A stretch of DNA of 5,041 bases from an uncultured Clostridia bacterium. GTDB lineage: Bacteria; Bacillota; Clostridia; Oscillospirales; QAKW01. Below are positions 1 to 5,041 of the stretch, piece after piece (positions within the stretch are counted from its first letter, which is position 1; the number at the start of each line of letters is the position of its first letter). The DNA lies in the NCBI GenBank assembly GCA_944387905.1, contig CALXGU010000122.1, positions 1 to 5,041 on the forward strand. Direction: 5' to 3'. Made by a program: the position numbers and the translations under genes. The notes under the pieces are model-generated. The model did not search any database. It saw only the letters and a list, made by a program, of their open reading frames with translations, and was not told where the DNA came from.

Positions 1-66
1 GCTATTTTAAGGGCTGAACGTATAAAAAAATATAATAAATCTAATTATAGAGGTGTTTTAATATGA
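1..66 (+). CDS. gmk: Guanylate kinase, C-terminal end (partial)
   Basis: Only the last 21 codons and a TGA stop (64-66) are present, read in the frame that begins at base 1. The visible peptide starts AILRAERIKKYNK, which resembles the C-terminal helix of guanylate kinases (pattern I-x-A-I-[IVL]-x-A-E). That enzyme phosphorylates GMP to GDP with ATP in the cytoplasm. None of the catalytic parts (P-loop, GMP-binding region) is in the window, so the call rests on this short tail plus position: gmk directly upstream of rpoZ is a very common order in Firmicutes. The stop overlaps the rpoZ start (ATGA), indicating translational coupling. The last residues (SNYRGVLI) are not diagnostic, partly because the same bases encode the rpoZ ribosome binding site. 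Confidence 0.72.
   Translation, partial: AILRAERIKKYNKSNYRGVLI
49..55 (+). promoter_or_regulatory. Ribosome binding site of rpoZ, inside the gmk 3' end
   Basis: AGAGGTG matches the anti-Shine-Dalgarno complement well. It sits 7 bases before the ATG at 63 and 10 bases before the ATG at 66, so it can serve either of the two adjacent start codons. It lies wholly inside gmk coding sequence. Confidence 0.75.
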
Positions 67-305
67 TGTTATACCCTGCAATTAATGATCTTGAAAAAGT
101 CACCCATAACAGATATGCGCTTGTTATTATTACTGCCAAGCGCGCAAGACAGCTGTTGGAATTGTCTGAAATCAATAAAGTTCCACTTTCGGATAAACCA
201 GTTAAACTGGCGATCGAAGATATAGCTACCGGAAAGGTATGCTGCAAATATGAAGATGAAAATGACAATAAAAATCCAAATAAACAACTGCCTCGCGAAA
301 ATTAA
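63..305 (+). CDS. rpoZ: DNA-directed RNA polymerase subunit omega
   Basis: This is an 80-residue protein of normal size for Firmicute omega. Omega binds the beta' subunit and helps RNA polymerase assemble and stay stable. The family signature is clear: a short N-terminal LYPAINDL segment, then NRYALVIITAKRARQL (residues 16-31) and KPVKLAIEDIATGK (45-58). These correspond to the conserved N-[RK]-Y-x-L-V-x-x-x-A-[KR]-R-A-R and K-x-[VL]-x-x-A-x-[EK]-[ED]-I-x-x-G-[KR] blocks. The tail after residue 60 is rich in D, E, N and K and probably disordered. The start is ATG ATG: the first ATG (63) overlaps the gmk stop as ATGA, and the second (66) shares one base with it. The second Met gives an N-terminus (MLYP...) closer to the usual family start, so 66-305 is an equally good alternative. 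The stop is TAA, followed by a 31-base gap to priA. Confidence 0.96.
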   Translation: MMLYPAINDLEKVTHNRYALVIITAKRARQLLELSEINKVPLSDKPVKLAIEDIATGKVCCKYEDENDNKNPNKQLPREN

Positions 306-325
306 ACTGATATTTAAATATTAAT

Positions 326-330
326 AGGAG
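326..330 (+). promoter_or_regulatory. Ribosome binding site of priA
   Basis: AGGAG lies 6 bases upstream of the ATG at 337, in the only spacer of any size in the window (306-336). It supports the chosen priA start, whose first residues already match the PriA N-terminal domain. No convincing promoter or terminator is seen in this spacer. Confidence 0.8.
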
Positions 331-336
331 TGTTGT

Positions 337-2754
337 ATGGATTTATTGGCAAGCGTAGTTATTGATGATATAATTAACAAGATAGATAAACCATACGACT
401 ATATTGTACCGCCTGAATATTCCGGTCAATTACAAGTCGGGATGCGAGTTGTTGTTCCGTTTTCTAAAGCGAACATCAAAAAGAAAGCACTTGTTATTTT
501 GCTGCATGAGAGTGAAGATGTTTCTAAATATAAATGTATTTTAGATGTTGTTGATGATGAAGTCCTTGTTAATCAAATGCAAATGTCTTTGATACGTTTG
601 CTAAAAAACAGATATTTTGTGACATATTACAATGCTCTCAAAGCAATAGTTCCCAGAGGTATCGATTTTAAAATCACAGAGTATTATGCGTGCGCAAATG
701 AGCTTGAGCAGTATAATAACAAGCTTTTTTTATTGTTCTTGAAAAAGAAAAATCGTCTCAAGTATGATGATGTACCGGAACAATTGAAAAGTGATTTTAA
801 TGGTTGCCTTCAAAATGGCCTTATTGTAAAACAAATTGCCACTTCAGATAATATCGGTCAGCTTACAGAAAAATATCTTAAACTGAATATAGATATAATC
901 GATTTGGAAAACTATATTTCACAGCTGGGTAGCAGATATTCAAAACAAAAAGACCTTCTGTCCGTATTTCTTGATTACGGCGAGATTTTACAAAGAGACG
1001 CATTGTATTACAGCGGCTGTGGTATAAGCACGGTAAAAACTCTTATAAAGAAAGATATTATTTCTGTAATTACAAAAACAGTGGAGCGTAATCCTTATAA
1101 ATTTATTGAACGCTCTTATGATATATCCGAGATACAGCTTACAGCAATGCAGCGTAAAATATATGAGTCCATAAATTCTGTCTTTTGTAATTATAATGTA
1201 CACCTTATACACGGAGTGACAGGCAGCGGAAAAACTCTTATATATATTTCTCTTATAGACAATGCAGTGCAGAATGGTAAATCAGCTGTGTTTATGGTCC
1301 CGGAAATTTCTCTCACGCCGCAAACGCTCAATAGATTTTATACACGGTACGGTGACAGAGTTTATGTAGTTCACAGCGGTCTGACGCCCGGAGAAAGAGC
1401 AGATCAATGGCGTAAAATCAAAAACGCTGAAAACTGTGTGGTAGTAGGTACAAGAAGTGCCGTTTTTGCTCCGGTGAATAATTTGGGCTTAATGATTATA
1501 GATGAAGAGCATGAACAAAGCTATAAATCTGAAAGCTCACCAAGGTATCACGCTCGTGATATTGCAAAATTTATATGCAGAAAGCAGGATATTCCTCTCA
1601 TACTCGGATCGGCGACACCATCTGTCGAAAGCTTTTATTACGCGAAAAAAAACAAATACAAATATTATAAGCTGGACAAAAGATATAATGATAATCCTTT
1701 GCCTAAAGCGACAATAATAGATATGCGGAATTCATTCAAGCAGGGAAACCAGTCTTTTTTAAGTGAGGAACTTTATCATGAAATAGATAAAAATCTGAAT
1801 TCCGGAGGACAGTCAATACTTTTTTTAAACAGACGCGGTGCTTACACGATGGTTGGCTGTCGAAGCTGCGGTTATGTTGCAAAATGTAAAAACTGCGGTA
1901 TTGCTCTGACTTATCATTCTGCAAATAACAGATGTATGTGTCATTACTGCGGTTACAGTATAAAAATGTTTGATGTCTGTCCTGAATGCGGCGGCAAACA
2001 TATAAAAAAGCTGGGCATAGGAACGCAGCTTGTAAACACTGAATTAGAAGAGTATTTTCCAACGGCCAGGATACTCAGAATGGATTACGATACCGTGAGT
2101 TCATATATTTCTTATTCCAATAATCTTGATGCTTTTAAAAACGGAAAATACGATATTATGGTCGGCACACAAATGGTTGCGAAAGGTTTGGACTTTCCCA
2201 ATGTTACGCTTGTAGGTATAATAAATGCGGATTTGTCTCTTTATGTTGATGATTTTCGGGCCAATGAGCGCACTTTTTCATTGTTGACTCAAGTATGCGG
2301 AAGATCCGGACGTGCAGATAAAAAGGGAAAGGCTTTTATACAGACATATTCTCCTGATCATGAAATAATATTATACGCGAAAGATCAGAATTACGATAAA
2401 TACTATGACTTTGAAATCAAGTTCAGACAGGCTATGAACTATCCTCCGTTTTGTGATCTTGTAACGTTTACTGTTACTAATTCCAATGAGAATGACGCAT
2501 ATTCTGATATACAGTTTCTCTATACTTATATAGACAAAATAAGCCGCCAAACATTTAACGACATACCTGTCCGTCTGCTGCATCCCACCGTACCTAAAAT
2601 AGCTTGTTTTAACGGAAAATACCGGTATAATCTTGTAATAAAAAGCAAAATATGCAATCGTATGTATGAAATGCTGTGGCAAATTTTAAGCTACTTTGAA
2701 AGTAATGTTGCTTCTGCATTATCAATAAATGTAAATCCAATAAACAATAATTGA
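337..2754 (+). CDS. priA: Primosomal protein N' (replication restart helicase PriA)
   Basis: This is an 805-residue PriA, close to the usual Firmicute length. PriA is a superfamily 2, 3'-5' DNA helicase that recognises stalled forks and D-loops and starts reloading of the replicative helicase. Visible parts, in order: an N-terminal 3'-DNA-binding domain (about 1-105, with DKPYDYIVP at 17-25 and VGMRVVVPF at 34-42); a linker and winged-helix region (about 110-260); helicase lobe 1 with Walker A GVTGSGKT (293-300), EISLTPQ (323-329), the DEEH box (389-392), the aromatic-rich loop ending PRYHARD (402-408) and GSATPS (424-429); lobe 2 split by a zinc-binding insertion; VGTQMVAKGLDFPNV (609-623) and motif VI QVCGRSGRA (652-660); and a C-terminal domain with YPPF (702-705). 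The eight expected zinc-ligand cysteines are all there (508, 511, 517, 520, 535, 538, 548, 551), plus an extra Cys533. All catalytic motifs look intact. The TGA stop forms part of the ribosome binding site of def. Confidence 0.98.
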   Translation: MDLLASVVIDDIINKIDKPYDYIVPPEYSGQLQVGMRVVVPFSKANIKKKALVILLHESEDVSKYKCILDVVDDEVLVNQMQMSLIRLLKNRYFVTYYNALKAIVPRGIDFKITEYYACANELEQYNNKLFLLFLKKKNRLKYDDVPEQLKSDFNGCLQNGLIVKQIATSDNIGQLTEKYLKLNIDIIDLENYISQLGSRYSKQKDLLSVFLDYGEILQRDALYYSGCGISTVKTLIKKDIISVITKTVERNPYKFIERSYDISEIQLTAMQRKIYESINSVFCNYNVHLIHGVTGSGKTLIYISLIDNAVQNGKSAVFMVPEISLTPQTLNRFYTRYGDRVYVVHSGLTPGERADQWRKIKNAENCVVVGTRSAVFAPVNNLGLMIIDEEHEQSYKSESSPRYHARDIAKFICRKQDIPLILGSATPSVESFYYAKKNKYKYYKLDKRYNDNPLPKATIIDMRNSFKQGNQSFLSEELYHEIDKNLNSGGQSILFLNRRGAYTMVGCRSCGYVAKCKNCGIALTYHSANNRCMCHYCGYSIKMFDVCPECGGKHIKKLGIGTQLVNTELEEYFPTARILRMDYDTVSSYISYSNNLDAFKNGKYDIMVGTQMVAKGLDFPNVTLVGIINADLSLYVDDFRANERTFSLLTQVCGRSGRADKKGKAFIQTYSPDHEIILYAKDQNYDKYYDFEIKFRQAMNYPPFCDLVTFTVTNSNENDAYSDIQFLYTYIDKISRQTFNDIPVRLLHPTVPKIACFNGKYRYNLVIKSKICNRMYEMLWQILSYFESNVASALSINVNPINNN

Positions 2755-2756
2755 GG
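2752..2756 (+). promoter_or_regulatory. Ribosome binding site of def, overlapping the priA stop codon
   Basis: The priA stop TGA (2752-2754) runs directly into GG, giving TGAGG five bases before the def ATG at 2762. A ribosome ending priA therefore stops on the binding site for def, which favours coupled translation. The core match is short, so coupling may matter for def expression. Confidence 0.65.
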
Positions 2757-2761
2757 TTAAA

Positions 2762-3223
2762 ATGGCATTAAGGGAAATAATAAAAGATAATATGGAATTT
2801 CTTTCAAAAAAATCACGTCCGGTCGAAAAAATCGACGAGCGTATTTTTGAACTGGTAAATGATATGAAAGAGACATTGATAAAAGCTGACGGTGTCGGTC
2901 TTGCCGCGCCGCAGGTTGGGGTTTTGAAAAGAATATTTATTGTTGATATCGACCCGGATAAAAAAAATATTATGGAATTTATCAATCCTGAAATATTAAA
3001 AAAGAAAGGTAAAAACGATAAATATCTTGAAGGCTGTCTTTCTTTTCCTGGGCGCAGCTTTAAAATCACTCGTCCTGACAAGGTCATAATAAAAGCACAA
3101 AACCTTTCAGGCGAATGGTTTATATATGAAGCCGAGGATTTTATCGCGCGTGCTCTGATGCATGAGAACGATCATCTTGACGGTATTACAATACCTAAAA
3201 TAGGTAAAGAGGTATTTGACTGA
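2762..3223 (+). CDS. def: Peptide deformylase
   Basis: This is a 153-residue peptide deformylase, an Fe(II)/Zn metalloenzyme that removes the N-formyl group from the initiator methionine of nascent proteins at the ribosome exit. All three family motifs are present: motif 1 GVGLAAPQ (44-51), motif 2 EGCLSFP (90-96, with the metal-ligand Cys92) and motif 3 HENDH (134-138, ligands His134 and His138, catalytic Glu135) followed by LDG. Length is normal for the short bacterial forms. Small departures are Met133 just before HENDH, where many family members have Gln, and an N-terminal stretch (about 8-19) lacking the common D-P-x-L-R pattern. Neither removes a catalytic residue. It lies 7 bases after priA, and its TGA stop shares one base with the fmt ATG. 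It works in the same cycle as fmt: Fmt adds the formyl group that Def removes. Confidence 0.97.
   Translation: MALREIIKDNMEFLSKKSRPVEKIDERIFELVNDMKETLIKADGVGLAAPQVGVLKRIFIVDIDPDKKNIMEFINPEILKKKGKNDKYLEGCLSFPGRSFKITRPDKVIIKAQNLSGEWFIYEAEDFIARALMHENDHLDGITIPKIGKEVFD
3206..3212 (+). promoter_or_regulatory. Ribosome binding site of fmt, inside the def 3' end
   Basis: AAAGAGG lies within the last codons of def, 10 bases before the fmt ATG at 3223. The def stop and fmt start form TGATG, a typical stop-start coupling junction, so fmt translation can use both new binding at this site and re-initiation. Confidence 0.65.
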
Positions 3224-4164
3224 TGTCTGAAAAAATAAAAATTGCATTTATGGGCACTCCGGACTTTGCTCTGCCGTCTCTTAGGAGATTGAGTGAAATT
3301 TACGATGTCTGCGCAGTATTCTGCCAACCCGATAAACCGTGCGGCAGAGGCAAAAAAATCATAGCAGGCCCTGTAAAGGAATTTGCTTTACAGAACGGTA
3401 TTCGTGTCTGTCAGCCTGATTCTTTCAAAGACTATTGCTGCGATGATTTGCTCAAAAGTATTGATCCGGAATTGATCGTGGTTGCTGCATACGGCAAAAT
3501 ACTTCCGGAATATGTGCTGAATTATCCCAAATATGGCTGTATAAATGTTCACGGATCACTTTTGCCTAAGTACAGGGGAGCATCGCCTATACAGAGTGCT
3601 ATCTTAAACGGAGATAAGCGCACAGGTGTTACGATCATGAAAATGGCAAAAGGTCTGGACACCGGTGATATCATATCTCAGGTTTCAACCGATATAGGAA
3701 TGTATGAGACTGCAGGCGAGCTGTTTGACAGACTGAGCGTTTTAGGTGCAGACTGTCTTGAAAATACAATAAGAGACATAGTCAGCGGGCGTGCCTCATA
3801 TACACCTCAGAACGAAAATGAAAGTTCTTACGCATCTATGATCACAAAACAAATGGGTTTAATAGATTTTAATAATGACGCTGAAAAAATCAAATGTCAG
3901 GTTTGCGCTCTCAATCCATGGCCGCTCGCGTTTATAAACAGCGAAACAGATATTATAAAGGTTTATACTGTAGTTATTGGATCTGATACTGACGCCTCGC
4001 CCGGAACAATAATCAGTATAACAAGAAAAGGCATAGAAATTGCCTGCGGCAATAAAAAAAGTATTATTTTAACGCAGGTTCAGAAAACAGGAAAAAGACA
4101 AATGGATGCATTTTCATTCAGTTTGGGAGCGAAACTAAAAACAGGTATGAAAATAAATTTGTAA
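3223..4164 (+). CDS. fmt: Methionyl-tRNA formyltransferase
   Basis: This is a 313-residue enzyme of normal family length. It transfers a formyl group from 10-formyltetrahydrofolate to methionyl-initiator tRNA in the cytoplasm. The N-terminal catalytic Rossmann domain (about 1-190) carries FMGTPDFALPSL (9-20), the tRNA-contacting loop QPDKPCGRGKK (35-45), AAYGKILP (88-95), and the active-site residues Asn108, His110 (in INVHGSLLP, 107-115) and Asp146 (in GLDTGDI, 144-150). The segment PKYRGASPIQ (115-124) is also typical. A linker with SYASMITKQMGLIDF (202-216) leads to the C-terminal OB-fold tRNA-binding domain, which begins near NPWPLAF (231-237). The protein is fairly cysteine-rich (11 Cys, including a CC pair at 72-73), none at a known catalytic position. 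It starts one base inside the def stop and ends in TAA, 12 bases before the next gene. Confidence 0.98.
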   Translation: MSEKIKIAFMGTPDFALPSLRRLSEIYDVCAVFCQPDKPCGRGKKIIAGPVKEFALQNGIRVCQPDSFKDYCCDDLLKSIDPELIVVAAYGKILPEYVLNYPKYGCINVHGSLLPKYRGASPIQSAILNGDKRTGVTIMKMAKGLDTGDIISQVSTDIGMYETAGELFDRLSVLGADCLENTIRDIVSGRASYTPQNENESSYASMITKQMGLIDFNNDAEKIKCQVCALNPWPLAFINSETDIIKVYTVVIGSDTDASPGTIISITRKGIEIACGNKKSIILTQVQKTGKRQMDAFSFSLGAKLKTGMKINL

Positions 4165-4165
4165 T

Positions 4166-4171
4166 TGGAGG
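4166..4171 (+). promoter_or_regulatory. Ribosome binding site that fixes the start of the YugP-type gene
   Basis: TGGAGG lies 5 bases before the ATG at 4177. An in-frame TTG at 4165 could be read as an earlier start, but it overlaps this site and has no binding site of its own, so ATG 4177 is the better start. Confidence 0.85.
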
Positions 4172-4176
4172 TTTAT

Positions 4177-4857
4177 ATGTTTTTTTACGATTATTATTCA
4201 ATTTTCCTTATTTTACCGCTTATTATACTATCACTTATCATTCAGCATCGTTTAAATTTAACATATAAAAAATATTCAAAAATAATGAATTCAAAAAACG
4301 TAACGGGCTGTGCTATTGCAAAGATGATACTGGCAAATGCCGGTATTAACGATGTTACAATAGAATGTATAGAAGGTAATCTGACAGATAGATTTATTCC
4401 TACTAGAAAGGTGATACAATTATCCCAAAATGTCTATAACGGTACCAGTATTTCCGCCATCGGTATTGCAGCTCATGAGACAGGTCATGCCTTGCAGTAT
4501 GAGGCTCAGTATTTTCCCATAAAGTTAAGATCGTCAATAATCGGTGTGACAAGTTTCAGTTCAAACATCCTTTATTTAGTCATCATTCTCAGTCTTTTCA
4601 CACAAATGCCTCTGTTTTGCAATATTGCTGTATTCTGTTTTATGGTTTTGTTTATTTTTAACCTTGTAACTCTGCCGGTGGAATTTAATGCCAGCGCCAG
4701 AGCTGTTGAAAATATCAGAAATATGGGTTATAATGATACAGATATAGCCGGAGTTAAAAAAGTGCTCACTGCTGCGGCAATGACATATGTTATTGCAATG
4801 CTTATATCTTTAGCACAGATGTTAGCGTATATACTCAGGACAAATAGTCGGAAATGA
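4177..4857 (+). CDS. Membrane zinc metallopeptidase, YugP family (putative neutral zinc metallopeptidase)
   Basis: This is a 226-residue integral membrane protein matching the YugP (DUF/putative neutral zinc metallopeptidase) family of Firmicutes in size and layout. Visible parts: an N-terminal membrane helix (about 8-22) followed by the basic stretch LTYKKYSK (28-35); a soluble region with NLTDRFIP (68-75) and IQLSQNVYNG (80-89); the zinc-binding HETGH (100-104, in GIAAHETGHALQY); two further membrane helices (about 121-141 and 147-166); LPVEFNASARA (166-176), the family's second conserved block, whose Glu169 may be the third zinc ligand; and a C-terminal helix (about 199-220) ending in a basic tail. 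The substrate is not known for the family as far as I can say; by analogy with HtpX-like peptidases, membrane protein quality control is a guess. An oddity is DRFIP where relatives usually have DHY[DN]P. Position between fmt and rsmB is typical of Clostridia. The stop overlaps the rsmB ATG as ATGA. Confidence 0.9.
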   Translation: MFFYDYYSIFLILPLIILSLIIQHRLNLTYKKYSKIMNSKNVTGCAIAKMILANAGINDVTIECIEGNLTDRFIPTRKVIQLSQNVYNGTSISAIGIAAHETGHALQYEAQYFPIKLRSSIIGVTSFSSNILYLVIILSLFTQMPLFCNIAVFCFMVLFIFNLVTLPVEFNASARAVENIRNMGYNDTDIAGVKKVLTAAAMTYVIAMLISLAQMLAYILRTNSRK

Positions 4858-5041
4858 TAATCGATCCTAGAAATGCAGCTCTGAATATTCTTGTAGCGTA
4901 TGAGCGTCAAGGTGCGTATCCGAATCTACAGCTTAAAAAATCTCTCAGAGAAGTCAGTATTGAAAGAGACAGACATTTTATAACCCTTTTGGTTTTCGGC
5001 TTAATTGAATTTTAGCTTTTGCTTGATTATTATATAGCATG
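4854..5041 (+). CDS. rsmB: 16S rRNA (cytosine-967-C5)-methyltransferase RsmB, 5' end, with an in-frame TAG at codon 54
   Basis: The frame opens at ATG 4854, overlapping the previous stop (ATGA). It encodes a start typical of RsmB/Sun: PRNAALNILVAYERQGAYPN (5-24), then LQLKKSL (25-31), and ERDRHFITLLVFGLIEF (37-53). This is the NusB-like RNA-binding domain that precedes the SAM-dependent methyltransferase domain; the full protein is usually about 430-450 residues and methylates C967 of 16S rRNA. A TAG stop falls at codon 54 (5013-5015). The same frame then continues LLLDYYIA to the window end, which fits the next conserved family block (pattern E-[KR]-x-L-x-L-D-Y), so the stop replaces one residue in an otherwise continuous match, without a frameshift. 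As read, the product would be a useless 53-residue peptide. This is either a nonsense mutation (pseudogene) or a base error near a sequence end. The ribosome binding signal is weak (AGGA, 4837-4840, 13 bases upstream), so expression probably depends on coupling. The methyltransferase domain is beyond the window. Confidence 0.85.

Noticed and set aside
310..321. A perfect 12-base palindrome ATATTTAAATAT between rpoZ and priA.
   Set aside because: It is all A/T, has no loop or stem strength for a terminator, and such palindromes are common by chance in AT-rich spacers. There is no T-run after it, so it was not called an operator or terminator.
1502..1717. A 71-codon + strand frame inside priA in a different phase.
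   Set aside because: It sits within the conserved helicase core of priA, has no ribosome binding site of note and shows no family motif.
2722..3087. A 121-codon open frame on the minus strand opposite def and the end of priA.
   Set aside because: It lies opposite a strongly conserved gene, its low-complexity peptide (F, I and S rich) matches nothing I recognise, and there is no separate regulatory context. Other minus-strand frames (41-268, 69-287, 988-1212, 1736-2062, 2371-2682, 4728-4910) are shadows for the same reason.
4165..4176. TTG at 4165 as the start of the YugP-type gene, adding four residues (MEVY).
   Set aside because: The TTG overlaps the strong ribosome binding site (4166-4171) for ATG 4177 and lacks a site of its own; the family N-terminus also fits the ATG start.
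4854..5041. The 3' fragment as a stand-alone short NusB-like protein ending at the TAG.
   Set aside because: At 53 residues it is far too short for NusB, and the frame continues with RsmB-like residues after the TAG; the fmt–YugP–rsmB order also favours RsmB.
1..5041. General reassignment of TAG to an amino acid in this organism.
   Set aside because: Six genes totalling about 1,600 codons have no internal TAG, and Gln and other amino acids use ordinary codons throughout. One TAG 26 bases from the end of the window does not support a changed code.
1..5041. Mobile elements, CRISPR arrays, riboswitches, tRNA genes or a defence system.
   Set aside because: Coding sequence fills nearly the whole window, the largest spacer is 31 bases, and no direct or inverted repeat of useful length, transposase motif or RNA gene was seen.

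Overview
The window is one compact, AT-rich (roughly mid-30s % GC by eye) run of genes, all on the + strand. The order is gmk (3' end) – rpoZ – priA – def – fmt – YugP-type zinc metallopeptidase – rsmB (5' end). This order, the strong AGGAGG-like ribosome binding sites and the YugP-family gene between fmt and rsmB point to a low-GC Firmicute of the class Clostridia, plausibly an uncultivated gut-type lineage. The species cannot be told from this sequence. Both ends cut through genes, so the window looks like a piece (or a whole short contig) from the middle of a longer housekeeping operon.

Layout: 1-66 is the C-terminal tail of guanylate kinase. 63-305 is the RNA polymerase omega subunit. 337-2754 is the replication-restart helicase PriA. 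2762-3223 is peptide deformylase and 3223-4164 is methionyl-tRNA formyltransferase. 4177-4857 is a membrane zinc metallopeptidase of the YugP family. 4854-5041 is the start of the 16S rRNA m5C967 methyltransferase RsmB, with an in-frame TAG at codon 54. No gap between genes exceeds 31 bases, and no terminator, tRNA, rRNA, mobile element, CRISPR array or long repeat was seen.

The genes serve information processing: nucleotide supply (gmk), transcription (rpoZ), replication restart (priA), the formyl-methionine cycle (fmt adds the formyl group to initiator tRNA, def removes it from nascent protein) and rRNA modification (rsmB). Gene junctions are tight. Three are start/stop overlaps (gmk/rpoZ, def/fmt, yugP/rsmB), and at a fourth (priA/def) the stop codon is part of the next gene's Shine-Dalgarno sequence. 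This implies co-transcription and translational coupling.

I did not find a new biological system here. The most interesting point is the interrupted rsmB frame: the reading frame continues with family-like residues after the TAG. A point nonsense mutation, a contig-end base error and (less likely) stop-codon readthrough are the options. Lesser points are the way TGA stops are built into downstream start signals, a variant motif in the metallopeptidase, and the lack of coaBC between rpoZ and priA.
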